Positions 40,118-50,580 of a stretch of DNA of 64,000 nt are shown here, piece after piece (within the stretch, counting starts at the first letter, position 1; every line of letters starts with the position of its first letter). The notes below the pieces were generated by a model. That model did not search any database. It saw only the letters and a list, made by a program, of their open reading frames with translations, and was not told where the DNA came from. Both the position numbers and the translations under genes were made by a program. This DNA comes from Trichomonas vaginalis G3 (Eukaryota > Parabasalia > Trichomonadida > Trichomonadidae): assembly GCF_026262505.1 (NCBI RefSeq), contig NC_067206.1, positions 25,063,896 to 25,127,895 of the forward strand, given 5' to 3'.

Positions 40118-43075
40118 ATGGATGAAAATCCTTTGAACGCCTGTGAAATATTGAATGTAAAACTCTCGGAAATCAAGCAAATCGTTGATACCCTCCATCA
40201 GTACAGCACGGATAATGACATTCCAGATGTTTTTGAGGGCGCTCAACAGATTCTTCAAAATTTATTACCAGAAAAAAGTAACTTTGCTATAAGTCAAGAG
40301 GAGCAAGAATTAAAGTTTGATGAATTAGTTTCCAAATTAGAGAGAGATTTCATAGCAAAACATGATAAAGAAGTTGAAAAAATCAGTCAAACAATAGATA
40401 CCCTCCAGAAATCAATTATCGATGATGATCAAGATATACAGAAGATATTGAAAGATGGACAGCTATTTCAGCTCGCAGAAGTTGGAAAATTAACTAAATT
40501 TTACAATCAAATCATGCAAGATAACGAAAAAGATTTTAATAGTCATAAAAGCACCTTCACACAGCGCGAAAAGGAAATCTATGCCAAATACGAAAAAGAC
40601 TTAGCAGAAAAATTAGGTCAAGTTTCAGCGGAAAATACAGGAAAGATCGAAGAGATTACGAACAAAATCAATACTATGCAGCGTGAATTGCAATCTATGA
40701 TTCATCAGAAGCACCAACAGAATACAATTAAAGCAGATTTGATCGCAGAAGAAGATCGAAGAATGGCGACTGAGCATGAACAAATTTCTCGTGAATATCA
40801 AACTAGAAAGAATACTGCCGATGACAAAATCAAAAGATTTACAGAAGAACTTTCAAAAATTGAAAAATCAATTGCAAACGAATCCCAATCAGCTACAGAA
40901 AAAATCCAAGCCATGGAGCAAGCAATGATGAATGAAAGAAACCTCGTTGTCGAGAAACATAACAAGTCTTTGGAAGAATTACAAAATACTTTTCAAAGTC
41001 TATCAACAGAGCTCGCAAACAAGCAATCGTTGATAGAAAGTGAACATTCACAAGCTGTTACAGAACTCAAGAAGGCCGAACGTGAAGCAAAACGTAAAAT
41101 CGAGAAAGAACAAAATGAAACTGAAGAATTAATAACAGCTGCAAGAGTTGAGATCGAAATTAACTATAGGCCACGTATAGAATCAATGAGGAAGATCATT
41201 GAAGACACAGAAAACCAAAGAGGAAAAGAATTGGAAATATTAAGACAACAAATCTTGGCTTCCAACGAAGAGAGCGAAAAATCAATTGCTATTGCTTGCT
41301 CCCATTACCAAGATGAGAGCGACAGAGCGAAAATGGCAATAAAAGAACTCAAAGACGAATTAAATTCTTTGAAAGACGAAAAGAAGGCAGATTTGGACGA
41401 ATTAACCAAAACTCTTCAGATAGAAGTTGGTAAAGTATTATCTGAAGCTGATGAAACAGAGAGAAAGCATAACGAAGAAGTGAATAAAATTATGCAAAAA
41501 TTTGATGAGCAACAGAAGTATCTTACAGAGCTGCATAGGGTCTCAGTAGAAGCGCATGATAAAATGAGAGCTGACGAACTGGCGAGACTTAAGCAGGAAC
41601 ACGAACAAAGAAAGAATCAACTTATTTTTAAGTTAGAACAACAAGCAAAGATCGATCGCGAGACACTTTTGGCATCTGCTATTGAAGCAGAAAACCAGAG
41701 GCATAACAATGCGATTGTAAATTTGAAAGCAAGAATTGTTGAATTGCAATCTCGTATTGAACTGCTGAATATGAAGTTCGAAGGACTTTATTCTGTTCAC
41801 GGACAAAGAATCGAGGAACTCCAGAGAGATTCAACTGAAACAAGTCTCAAGATGGAGAATATTTCTGAAACAAGTTCTTTGGCATCAACAAGAACCCCTG
41901 CAAATTCAGAACAGACCCCTAATAAGGAAACTTCCCCGGAGGACGAAGAGCTCCAAAGCGCGAAAGCACTCGAAGAAGAATTAAATAAACGCAAAGAAGA
42001 AGAAAAGAAGAAAGGAGAAGCTGAAATCGAAGAAATCAAATCTTATTCCATGAAATTAATGAACGAAACACAGGAATTTAACAGGACAAAGGCAAGAATT
42101 CTAACTGAAGTTGACGAAATTAATAAGAATTTCGCTTACATCCGAGAAGATTTCGAAGAAAAAATGTTCCAGATCAAAACTAAGTTCCTTGCTCAGAAAT
42201 CAACCTATGATTCCAAGTCCAGAGACATGGAGATTGTTTCGCAGTCATTGCAAAACAAAGTTGCCGATCAAGTTGTCAAAATTGAAGAATTAACTCAAAT
42301 TGCTGACAGAAAAGAAGACGAAGCGACCAAATTTGAGCAATCCATACCCGACCAAGAAGAGGAATTCCGCGAGCAAACGAAGAAATCCTACACAGAAGAT
42401 CTCGAAATTGCGAAATCTCAGCCAGACAACTTTGAAGAGAAAGTCAGAGCAGTTACAGATGAAATGCATGAGAAGATGTTCGAGATTACCAAGCTCATTG
42501 AAGCTGAAAAGGTCAATACCGAGAAGATTTCTAAAATGCTGATGAATGAGCGAAAAGAAATCTTCGCCCAAGTGGAGAAAGTCATCCGGACAGAGTTCAA
42601 AGACAGAAAGAAAATCTTCTACAAGAACTACGAGAAAGTCATCGCAAAAATGGACGAAGATTTCAACGAAAAAGAGAAATTGCATCAAAAAGAAATGGAT
42701 GATTTAGAGATGCAACAGAGAGTACAAAAGGCGCAATTCATAGACCAGCACAGGAAACTGATGCTCGACATGGAGGAAGAGAAAGAGAGAGTGCTAAAGG
42801 AATCACAGGCCTTGGACAAAGAAATTGCAGATTTGGATACAATGGAATGCCCTCAATGCATCAAAAAGAAGGCAAGTATAAGGATGCTACTACAACAAAG
42901 AGATGCTTTGTACAGTAGACTTGGCGTTGCTGCTGAAAAATTGGAAGATTCGGATAAAAAAGTTGGTTCTCTCTTCAAAGATGTTAAAAGAGCAAAGGTT
43001 TCAAGGTCAATGCTTGATAGCTTGAAGGCTTCTCCAAAGGTTTTAATTCCAAAACCTCCAATGATCAGATTATAA
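40118..43075 (+). CDS. Large coiled-coil protein, unassigned
   Basis: 985 residues starting MDENPLNACEILNVKLSEIK. Residues about 1-75 are non-coiled helical; about 75-930 are nearly continuous coiled coil, interrupted near residue 590-620 by a Ser/Thr-rich stretch (SETSSLASTRTPANSEQTPN). Near the C-terminus is TMECPQCIKKKASIRMLLQQ with a CxxC pair, then a basic tail ending KPPMIRL. It resembles cytoskeletal, flagellar or basal-body proteins in style and adjoins the CCDC39-like gene. I do not recognise the family. Start chosen as the first ATG of the frame. Confidence 0.7.
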   Translation: MDENPLNACEILNVKLSEIKQIVDTLHQYSTDNDIPDVFEGAQQILQNLLPEKSNFAISQEEQELKFDELVSKLERDFIAKHDKEVEKISQTIDTLQKSIIDDDQDIQKILKDGQLFQLAEVGKLTKFYNQIMQDNEKDFNSHKSTFTQREKEIYAKYEKDLAEKLGQVSAENTGKIEEITNKINTMQRELQSMIHQKHQQNTIKADLIAEEDRRMATEHEQISREYQTRKNTADDKIKRFTEELSKIEKSIANESQSATEKIQAMEQAMMNERNLVVEKHNKSLEELQNTFQSLSTELANKQSLIESEHSQAVTELKKAEREAKRKIEKEQNETEELITAARVEIEINYRPRIESMRKIIEDTENQRGKELEILRQQILASNEESEKSIAIACSHYQDESDRAKMAIKELKDELNSLKDEKKADLDELTKTLQIEVGKVLSEADETERKHNEEVNKIMQKFDEQQKYLTELHRVSVEAHDKMRADELARLKQEHEQRKNQLIFKLEQQAKIDRETLLASAIEAENQRHNNAIVNLKARIVELQSRIELLNMKFEGLYSVHGQRIEELQRDSTETSLKMENISETSSLASTRTPANSEQTPNKETSPEDEELQSAKALEEELNKRKEEEKKKGEAEIEEIKSYSMKLMNETQEFNRTKARILTEVDEINKNFAYIREDFEEKMFQIKTKFLAQKSTYDSKSRDMEIVSQSLQNKVADQVVKIEELTQIADRKEDEATKFEQSIPDQEEEFREQTKKSYTEDLEIAKSQPDNFEEKVRAVTDEMHEKMFEITKLIEAEKVNTEKISKMLMNERKEIFAQVEKVIRTEFKDRKKIFYKNYEKVIAKMDEDFNEKEKLHQKEMDDLEMQQRVQKAQFIDQHRKLMLDMEEEKERVLKESQALDKEIADLDTMECPQCIKKKASIRMLLQQRDALYSRLGVAAEKLEDSDKKVGSLFKDVKRAKVSRSMLDSLKASPKVLIPKPPMIRL

Positions 43076-43620
43076 TTTTTTTATTTTTATTATTTTGTTT
43101 GTATGTAAAGTATTTTAATCTTGACTATTCTTAATTTCACTCTGAATCTTGTATTCACAAGTTTCTGGTTTTTACGGTTAAATTTCAATTTTTTTACGAT
43201 GTTCTTGAAAATGTTAGCAAAATAGATGAATTTCTAAATGAAAACTTTTGGATTTTGTTAATATTATATATCAATACTCTTTTAATAAAAGTTTTATTAA
43301 GATTTTGAAGGGATTTTGAAATGGTAACATATCCAAATCCTATTTTAGAACATTGGGACTTTTAAAATAGAACAGAAATTTCAAATTTGGACTAAATGAA
43401 AGAAATAATTTCAAATTTAATATTTTTAGGCAAAAACGAACCCAACAATTGACACTATACATATAGATATATTCACATTCACCTTTTACTAGTGTATTTC
43501 ATTAATTATATCTTTTCTATATTAGAATTTGCTTGAAAATCTAAAATAAACAACCGAAAATTAAATTTTTGTATAAGAGTACATTTATATTTAATAAGAA
43601 ATAACATATGTATTAGATTT
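43076..43620. other. Convergent intergenic spacer
   Basis: AT-rich DNA between two convergent host genes. I see no gene, repeat or RNA signal in it. Confidence 0.5.
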
Positions 43621-44256
43621 TTAAACAGAATGCTCAAGATTGCTCAAAAGATCTCTTCCTGCAAGAGCAAGATCTATATTTGGAGATTTTTGGCTTACTA
43701 AACCACCTTTCTTCAGTTTTTCAAGTATTACTTTCGACTTATCTGAATTTTGTTTCAAAGCGTTGTTAATTCCTGTTGTTAGTTTCGTAATTCTTTCTGC
43801 AGTGAATGGGTGAAGTGCAGATATTGAATCAATCTTTCTCAAATTCTCACAAACATAAGAATGAGATGGAGGATCGAGAAGAAGCTTTTGCAATTCAGAA
43901 TACGCATCGATAAGGTGTTGTTCTAAGTTCCTTGAGTTCATATTTGTCATCATATTTATGAATTTTTTTAATCTCTCTTTGTGAAATTCCGCTGAATTTG
44001 ATAATAATTGATTTTTGTTATGATATACTTTAATTGTATTATCAAAGATAAGAAACATATCGGAAACCCAATCATTGAAGCTTTGATATTTGTTTTCATC
44101 GAGTTTTAATTTGACTGTTCTCAAATCCATCGGAATCGGGCAAATTTCTTGATATGTGGCATCAGGATTAATTTCTTTGAAGATGGACGTTAATGGATCT
44201 TTATACAATTCTTCAATATATGCTTGGCACCTCTTAGCAACTTCTGTGGATCGCAT
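43621..44256 (-). CDS. Bromodomain protein
   Basis: About 211 residues from the ATG at 44,254-44,256 (MRSTEVAKRCQAYIEELYKD). An ATG seven codons upstream lies across the initiator-like TCACTTT at 44,263-44,269 and is unlikely to be used. Residues about 8-100 form a bromodomain: the ZA-loop PMDLRTVKLKLDENKYQSFN, helix B WVSDMFLIFDNTIKVYHNKN with the conserved Asn, and the closing helix. The remaining half is helical without a recognised domain. It would bind acetyl-lysine on histones. Small single-bromodomain proteins of this kind are typical in protists. Confidence 0.8.
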   Translation of the reverse strand: MRSTEVAKRCQAYIEELYKDPLTSIFKEINPDATYQEICPIPMDLRTVKLKLDENKYQSFNDWVSDMFLIFDNTIKVYHNKNQLLSNSAEFHKERLKKFINMMTNMNSRNLEQHLIDAYSELQKLLLDPPSHSYVCENLRKIDSISALHPFTAERITKLTTGINNALKQNSDKSKVILEKLKKGGLVSQKSPNIDLALAGRDLLSNLEHSV

Positions 44257-44262
44257 TGCAAA

Positions 44263-44269
44263 AAAGTGA
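44263..44269 (-). promoter_or_regulatory. Initiator element
   Basis: TCACTTT on the minus strand fits TCAYTWY exactly; the predicted start base is 44,267, 11 nt before the chosen ATG, the usual distance in trichomonads. Confidence 0.6.
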
Positions 44270-44683
44270 CATTTCAAACAAAGTCAATCATTCCATAAAA
44301 AATTCACTCTCTAAGCGGTTATTTGACATGAGATATAAATTGTTAGGACAAGGGCGACTAATGTCTCAAAGAATTAATATTCATTGAAGAATATTGAGAA
44401 TTAATGAAGTTGTAATTATAACACATAAGATAAAGGCTAATTTGGTAAGCTTTATGATTTGATTTTAGTATCATAAGAATGATAATGCAATTATTTTTTA
44501 AAAATTAATTCAATAAATTTCAGGTTTATTTATGATGAACTTACATTTGAGTTGTTGTTGAGCTTGATTCCACGATAATGTTATTCAATAGAAATAAGTC
44601 TCAATTAATTTTAAATTAATTTTTTATAAGTCAGAAGAAATAGATAGTAATTCGAACAATATAAATATTTTTTATTAAAGAAT

Positions 44684-46147
44684 TTATCTCTTCATAAATT
44701 TCAACAAAATAAACAAAATAAGCATTACAATTAAACCATAACAATATGTCAAGACGTTTGATTTGTAGAACAACATAGAATAAGCCATATCCTTTCTATT
44801 GTAAGCAAATGAAGTAATAAATGGCGTAAATTCATTGTCATCTCCTTCCAAAATACTTGCACCTAAAGAAAGAAGAAATTCGACAACTTCTAATGATGAT
44901 TCACGCACAGCTTGAGTCAAACAAGCCTCGAAATAGATCTTTCTATTAAAAGGTTCAGCACCATGAGCAATAAGCATTCTAACCATGTCAACTCTTCCAT
45001 TTTCAATTGCATAACAAAGAGGACCAACATTATAAGAGTCAATTGAATTCACTTCAACTCCATTTTTAATGAGAAGTTCAGCTGTTTCGATGCTTCCTGA
45101 TCTTACAGCAACATTCAAAGGATTCGGGCCATATTTCGGTTTAACATCGCGAACATTTATACCACGAGAGATGAGATATTTCAATGAATCATAACATCCA
45201 TGGTAAGCAGCATGATAAATAGACATTTTCACGTTTTCATCTTGATTATTAACACTAACACCATGTGAAAGGAAATATTCGCAAAGACCAGGAAGATTAA
45301 AACCTCCTGAATACTGAAAACATTCACCCATTTCATTTGTTTGATCCAAATAAATTAAAAATGCTTGAAGATTGTTGTGATTTACACATGTTTCTAAATT
45401 AATTTTAAACTCTTTATCCTTCAATAATAAAAGAACATAATCGTTGTGGTGTGAAACTAAGGCGTTCATCATGCATCCCCAGTTCGGTTTCTTCGCTTTC
45501 ATGCATTCTTCCCTTATTTCATTGTTGTCGTGTAAAAATGAATAAGCAAGACAATGGCTGGTGATTTTTGAGTTGTATGTTGATGTTAAATAGTTGAAAC
45601 AGTTAACAGAGCCATGAAAACAGCATAATTCAAGTAAGGAATACTCGATATATGAAGAATGCTCAAATACGTTTTTAATTTTTTGTTTGACATTAAAGTT
45701 CTTACTTTGAGTAATGTGCATCAATGCTTTCTGGTCATCATTCAAAATGGCTTTAGTTAATCGGTCAATTTCAAACTTTTTTACTTTATATTTATTTTTT
45801 TCGTCGAAAAAGATTCCGTATTCTTTGTGTGCGAAATAATCGAAGAATTTGGAAATACGTACGATATTTTGAGGATGATATTCGTCGTAAATAAGTTTGC
45901 AAATCGCTAAATAACCATTTAAATATCGCAGATTATTATTGGATGCCTCACTAATGATATTGATCATCTGGTCTGGCATGATTATCTTCGTTTCAATTAA
46001 ATTCGTTTTGATAAGTTTATAAACTTTTGATATCTCGTTTTTCTCGTTTGAATTTAGCTTGTATATTGAATCAAATGCAGTGATATAATCTTTGTATCGA
46101 GCCATAAGCTCATCATAGGGTTTTGGAGATATTGTGTTATTTGACAT
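44684..46147 (-). CDS. Ankyrin-repeat protein with C-terminal membrane anchor
   Basis: 487 residues. The N-terminal 160 residues are helical (YDELMARYKDYITAFDSIYK) and of the kind that precedes ankyrin repeats in many trichomonad proteins (DUF3447-like). Ankyrin repeats follow to about residue 455, e.g. SIYHAAYHGCYDSLKYLISR, PLNVAVRSGSIETAELLIKN and PLCYAIENGRVDMVRMLIAH. The last 25 residues are a hydrophobic segment (YCYGLIVMLILFILLKF) ending KR, so the protein is probably tail-anchored with its repeats in the cytosol. The family is greatly expanded in Trichomonas. A clean TCATTTC initiator lies 11 nt upstream. Confidence 0.85.
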   Translation of the reverse strand: MSNNTISPKPYDELMARYKDYITAFDSIYKLNSNEKNEISKVYKLIKTNLIETKIIMPDQMINIISEASNNNLRYLNGYLAICKLIYDEYHPQNIVRISKFFDYFAHKEYGIFFDEKNKYKVKKFEIDRLTKAILNDDQKALMHITQSKNFNVKQKIKNVFEHSSYIEYSLLELCCFHGSVNCFNYLTSTYNSKITSHCLAYSFLHDNNEIREECMKAKKPNWGCMMNALVSHHNDYVLLLLKDKEFKINLETCVNHNNLQAFLIYLDQTNEMGECFQYSGGFNLPGLCEYFLSHGVSVNNQDENVKMSIYHAAYHGCYDSLKYLISRGINVRDVKPKYGPNPLNVAVRSGSIETAELLIKNGVEVNSIDSYNVGPLCYAIENGRVDMVRMLIAHGAEPFNRKIYFEACLTQAVRESSLEVVEFLLSLGASILEGDDNEFTPFITSFAYNRKDMAYSMLFYKSNVLTYCYGLIVMLILFILLKFMKR

Positions 46148-46153
46148 AACAAA

Positions 46154-46160
46154 GAAATGA
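46154..46160 (-). promoter_or_regulatory. Initiator element
   Basis: TCATTTC on the minus strand fits TCAYTWY; predicted start base 46,158, 11 nt before the ATG of the ankyrin gene. Confidence 0.6.
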
Positions 46161-46500
46161 ACTCAATAAATAAAAGAATTATGTAAATATAAAAGGTGTT
46201 TAAAAGTAGTTCATAACAAACATAGTCCATAATTGAATTTTACCTTGAAAACATAACATCATCAAGGCTAAAAACTCATCTAATAAAAAACAGACAGGAA
46301 TGAAGGAAATTGATAATTTCTCTAAGTCCTTATTTACGCTCTTTGATGAATCTTTTCAAATTTCAAATTTGCTTAACTTCAGAATTTGCGTTTTTCTTTT
46401 TGAAAGTATTTGCGTTTACATTGGTGCTTTTTTTTCATCCAAAGGAAACTGATAAATGTTGTAATAAACATGTAAATCATATTAAAAAATTAAAAAAAAG

Positions 46501-46692
46501 GTATTTCACGAATCATATGATAAAGTACATCTTGGGCTTATCAAGTCTTTCATTGAAAATAACTGTGATAAAAAAGCAAAGGATAATTCTGGTTGCAAAC
46601 TACTCATTATTACTTCACGAACATGTCATCATGAAGTTACTAACTATCTTATCTCTGTTAAAGCTATTAAAGAAGCAAATAATACTGGTTGA
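46501..46692 (+). pseudogene. Decayed ankyrin-repeat fragment
   Basis: A frame of 64 codons without an ATG reads HLGLIKSFIENNCDKKAKDN, then SGCKLLIITSRTCHHEVTNY and LISVKAIKEANNTG before a stop. The spacing and the pattern (LIKSFIENNCDKKAKDNSG, HHEVTNYLISV.A.KEANNTG) are those of one and a half trichomonad ankyrin repeats. Upstream sequence has no matching frame, so it is the tail of a lost gene. A longer frame across the same DNA in another phase has no such pattern and is a shadow. Confidence 0.65.
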
Positions 46693-46830
46693 TTGAATCC
46701 ATTCATTCACACACCATTAATGAATCAAACAAAAGCATTAATAGGAATTACTAGAGACATTTATGTTAGTAATTAAGTTTCTCCTTACATTTTTTGTCTT
46801 GCATTTGTTATTTACAAGTTTTCAATAATT

Positions 46831-46851
46831 AAAAAAAAAAAAAAAAAAAAA
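46831..46851. repeat. Run of 21 A at the element D boundary
   Basis: Twenty-one consecutive A lie directly before the GC-richer sequence GGTAGTGGGGCCTCCAGG that starts element D. Either the target was A-rich or the run is part of the junction. Confidence 0.7.
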
Positions 46852-47119
46852 GGTAGTGGGGCCTCCAGGCACTTCGTGCCCTCTAGCCCTGAAGATGTTT
46901 AGTATAACTTTGTCCGGACAAGTAAGGGTCTATCGTCGCTACAGGAAAAGTTACAGGCGTTCCAAGGAAGTATACTTTGAGAAGCCTTTTTCCCCTTATA
47001 GAATGAGATAAGACGGTTATTTTACAAAACTGACAACACTTTGACCGAGTAGTTTTTTGAGCTGAACAAAAAGTGTCATATAAACATCTGTCAAAAACCG
47101 CTTTTTAACTTCACTTAAA
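46852..47119. repeat. Probable left terminal region of element D
   Basis: A GC-richer block of about 270 bp between the A-run and the first gene. It opens with GGTAGTGGGGCCTCCAGG and a GGCACTTCGTGCC hairpin and contains the palindrome TTGTCCGGACAA. Its sequence differs from the terminal repeat of A and B. The partner end is not in the window, so its inverted-repeat nature cannot be tested here. Confidence 0.5.
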
Positions 47120-50100
47120 ATGCCACGTAAGCTACGTAAGAATATACGTAAGAGGAAGAGAGCATTGAAACATCCAATAGTAAAACTGACACCACAACAA
47201 CAGTTGCAACAACAAATGCTGAATGACCCCACTATGTTGCAACAAATGTCAAGCAACCCTATGCTCTTAAACCGAGTTCTTGGTGCACAGAGTGGAGGTT
47301 TAAGAGCGGCACTTTTAGCGAAAATGGCAGGCTATGGTGGAGCTGCAGACGGAACAGCTTATAACCCTCAAAGTCAAATGAATTTGAGTTCACTCAAAAA
47401 TCAAATAACAGATGTCAAAAAGTCAAACATAGACATACAGAAGCAAATAAGTGAAAACGAAAAGAAACTAGAATATGACAGACACACAAAGAAACTCAAT
47501 GAGTTAAACGTAGAGAAAAAGAAGAAAGAAGAACAACTGAAAGAACTAAGTACAGAGGAATATGCGAAAAAAGTGTCAGAAAAAGCAGCAGAAGTAGCAA
47601 AAATGGAACAAGATGTCATAAATTTGAAAAGCCATACTACTCAATATAAAGTACTGAAAGATGAAGAAATAAAACAAAAAGCCCTGAAGACATATATGGA
47701 TAGCGATGAGTATAAAAAAGAAGTTGAAGCAAATGTAAAGGCAGAAAAACTTTTACAGTTGCAAAACCAAACCGTACAGTATGAAAACTTAGCACAAGAA
47801 AGTAAAAATAACGACGCAGCCATGCAAAAGGCAATGAAAAGCGCAGAATATATAAAAGCTAATAATGACTGGTTAGATGCCCAAGCCAACGCCAAAGCAG
47901 CCCAACTTATAGGGTCAATAAGGACAAAAATACAAGCGGATGAAGACAGTTCAAATGAAGCTTTAATGAATGCTGACTTTAAGAACGCCTTCGAAGCTCT
48001 TCATAGTAAGGTGAAACTAGTGAACGACTTCTCATCTGGAAAGAAACTGAAGTCTGAAGGTTTCGACAAAGAGTTAAGAGAAGTAGCACAAAATATGACG
48101 AAAATAACAGATGCAGCAACGAGACAGGCAGTTCAAAGTGCCTATGACGCCGTTAGAGCAACTGTTGTGGAAAGTCAAGAAAAAGAGTTACAACAGACCA
48201 AAACAGACCTAGTAAATGCTTTCTTAAAAACGAAAAGTCAGGTAGGACATTATGCTGCAGATGGAACATATGTGCCAGCTGGTGGAACTTATATACCAGC
48301 TGGTGGAACTTATATACTAGCTAGTGGAACTTATATACCACCAAACCCTCCAAGAGAAGCACCTGCACCAGGACTACCTAGAACATTTACATCGTCACAT
48401 GGACACAGACACAGGCATGCACCAAAACCAACACAACAACCAACAGTTCAAAACCCTGCACAACAACAACAACCAACACAACAACCAGCACAACAACAAC
48501 AACCAACACAACAACCAGCACCACAACAACAACCAGCACAACAACCACCTCCACAACCAGCACCACAACCAACAGTTCAAAACCCTGCACAACAACCAAC
48601 AGTTCAAAACCCTGCACAACAACAACCACAAACAGAGCAAGGACATAAAAGAAGTAGAGAACAAGGAAACCAAGAATTCTTAAAAATGCTAAAGGAAAAT
48701 TATGGTTACCCAGATACTCTTGACTTTAGTGACAGATATAAAGAAGCTATTAGAAAGTTCAAGGAAGGAAATACTGACCCGAACCTATTTAGCTTTATGG
48801 TTCAGCACCAAATGGGATATAATTTCAAACCTGGAAAATACAAGCTCGCTAAGGGATATGATTTAATAGCATATCATCCAAATGACATGACTAAATTTAC
48901 TCCGAGATATTTGGTGTCAGAGATAAATGACAATTCAACTATCTTCATGAAACGCGTAAAAAATAGAGACGGAACGAAAGAAGAAAGGGTTATGAATGCG
49001 GATGACTTAAATAGGGAACTTGTTAAAAACGGTCTCGGAATATATGAAATGCCAGCAGATGAGGTACAAGAAACTCCACAGGAAGAAGTTCAGATACAAC
49101 CAGACATGGAAGAAATAGTTCAGCAACAACAGCTAGAAGAGCCTGAAGGAAACGAACAAGTCCCTCCTTTGGAAACTAACTTCACAGAACCAGATGAAGA
49201 TTTGGAACAGCCGAAAAATCTTGACCCTCAACAAGAGTATGAGGTGAATATGGAATCTTTCCAAGAGTTTAAGAAAAATTCGGCTGACAGAGTAGAAGAA
49301 TATCGAAAAATGTTTGCCGACATACAAAAGACTCCAACATCAGATGAAAATATTCAGCATAGAATGGAAGAACTGAAAGAAAATGTACACAAATACAACA
49401 ACCCTTTTTACTTACGAGCATATAACGTTCAATCTTTGGATGAACTCGGTGAAAATAAAAGGTTAAATTTCAACAAAACATATAAAAATGAAACATTGTT
49501 TAAAGTTCATTCAGAACCTAGCCAATATGGAAACAAACCTACTTTTGTTTCTGCAGACTATGGAACTACAATGAGATGGGGTCATAAAGCTAACCCGGAT
49601 AGGTGGTTCATAAACTTACAACCACAATTCCAAGATGTTGTAGACGCAATGGAAGTCAATGGTGAACCAGATTTAGCTGGTATTTTCAGCGCGGCTTTAA
49701 TGCCATTGAAAGATATGAAAGATGCAGATATTTTGAACCAGTATGAAATGAACATGGCTGATGGAAATATAACACCTGACGTTCTAGAACATTTATCTCA
49801 AAGAACTACACAGAACCATAAAGATGGTATATTTGGTGAAGAGTTTAGAAAGAAAGTTAGGGAGACAGAAGGAAGAGAACCTATTGTACATGACCTTGCA
49901 AACGAAAGTTTACAAAATGTCATAAAAACTTACTTTGCAGACAATGAACCGAGAAGGGATGAATATTTAAGAAAACTCAAATGGACAGTACCAAATGAAA
50001 TGTTAGTATTGAAAAACATGTTCCTTGACAAAATAAAACCAACTACAGAAATAAATGACCCAAGCCTGAAACGTTGGGTAAAAGCTTTCCCATTCACAAA

Positions 50101-50548
50101 AGATATTGTTGGTAACATGGAAAGAAAACCAGAATGGCTACAAAAACATATATTTGGAAACAAGCTTATTCCATATGGACAAGCTATATTTGAAGAGCTT
50201 GAACCGGAAACTCAGGAAAGAGTCATGCAAACAATACGCGAAGACTCAAATACAAACTATGACAAAATCTTTCTAGGATATAGGTTACCTGAGATGGGCG
50301 ACCAGAGCCCAAAGGCAAAAAGGACATGGGAAATTTACAACATACTAGGTGAACATGAGGCAAAGATGCAACAACTTAAAGCAGAGGGCAAGTTACCAAA
50401 GAAGAAGAGAAGAGTAGAACAAAGTGAAAGTAGTGAAGAAGTAACTTCATCTAGTGAAAGTAGTGGCAATGAAGGAAAAAGAAGAGTTAAAAACTCAGTC
50501 AGGAAGAAAGTAAAGCTTGGTCCGAGTGGGTTCTATTATGACACATAA
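47120..50548 (+). CDS. Large basic/Q-rich structural-type protein of element D
   Basis: 1,142 residues. The first 20 residues are extremely basic (MPRKLRKNIRKRKRALKHP), like a DNA- or membrane-contacting arm. Residues about 85-260 are coiled coil; about 380-410 hold three to four copies of a PAGGTYI-type repeat; about 430-510 are QQP/QNPAQ low-complexity repeats (DNA-level CAACAA repeats). The second half looks folded (e.g. KVHSEPSQYGNKPTFVSADY, NPDRWFINLQPQFQDVVDAM) and the end is Ser/Glu then basic. I do not recognise a family. It precedes the capsid gene with a late-type spacer, so a virion core, tegument-like or scaffold role is likely. It reads whole. Confidence 0.6.
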   Translation: MPRKLRKNIRKRKRALKHPIVKLTPQQQLQQQMLNDPTMLQQMSSNPMLLNRVLGAQSGGLRAALLAKMAGYGGAADGTAYNPQSQMNLSSLKNQITDVKKSNIDIQKQISENEKKLEYDRHTKKLNELNVEKKKKEEQLKELSTEEYAKKVSEKAAEVAKMEQDVINLKSHTTQYKVLKDEEIKQKALKTYMDSDEYKKEVEANVKAEKLLQLQNQTVQYENLAQESKNNDAAMQKAMKSAEYIKANNDWLDAQANAKAAQLIGSIRTKIQADEDSSNEALMNADFKNAFEALHSKVKLVNDFSSGKKLKSEGFDKELREVAQNMTKITDAATRQAVQSAYDAVRATVVESQEKELQQTKTDLVNAFLKTKSQVGHYAADGTYVPAGGTYIPAGGTYILASGTYIPPNPPREAPAPGLPRTFTSSHGHRHRHAPKPTQQPTVQNPAQQQQPTQQPAQQQQPTQQPAPQQQPAQQPPPQPAPQPTVQNPAQQPTVQNPAQQQPQTEQGHKRSREQGNQEFLKMLKENYGYPDTLDFSDRYKEAIRKFKEGNTDPNLFSFMVQHQMGYNFKPGKYKLAKGYDLIAYHPNDMTKFTPRYLVSEINDNSTIFMKRVKNRDGTKEERVMNADDLNRELVKNGLGIYEMPADEVQETPQEEVQIQPDMEEIVQQQQLEEPEGNEQVPPLETNFTEPDEDLEQPKNLDPQQEYEVNMESFQEFKKNSADRVEEYRKMFADIQKTPTSDENIQHRMEELKENVHKYNNPFYLRAYNVQSLDELGENKRLNFNKTYKNETLFKVHSEPSQYGNKPTFVSADYGTTMRWGHKANPDRWFINLQPQFQDVVDAMEVNGEPDLAGIFSAALMPLKDMKDADILNQYEMNMADGNITPDVLEHLSQRTTQNHKDGIFGEEFRKKVRETEGREPIVHDLANESLQNVIKTYFADNEPRRDEYLRKLKWTVPNEMLVLKNMFLDKIKPTTEINDPSLKRWVKAFPFTKDIVGNMERKPEWLQKHIFGNKLIPYGQAIFEELEPETQERVMQTIREDSNTNYDKIFLGYRLPEMGDQSPKAKRTWEIYNILGEHEAKMQQLKAEGKLPKKKRRVEQSESSEEVTSSSESSGNEGKRRVKNSVRKKVKLGPSGFYYDT

Positions 50549-50580
50549 ATCCAACTATTCTATATTTTTACCCATATGAA
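50549..50580 (+). promoter_or_regulatory. Late-type promoter
   Basis: CTATATTTTTACCCATATGA lies just before the capsid ATG of element D, like the TTTATTTTTA blocks in A and B. Confidence 0.4.

Noticed and set aside
40096-40118. TTTTTTTACAG before the 40,118 start as a 3' splice site
   Set aside because: The known trichomonad intron end ACTAACACACAG and a GTAYGT donor are not present; chance T-rich sequence is more likely.
46310-46696. 128-codon plus-strand frame as a gene
   Set aside because: The ankyrin pattern is in a different frame of the same DNA; this frame has only low-complexity hydrophobic text.
48324-48683. Second-frame Gln/His-rich and opposite Val-rich frames over the CAACAA repeats
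   Set aside because: Shadows of the low-complexity repeat in the 47,120-50,548 gene.
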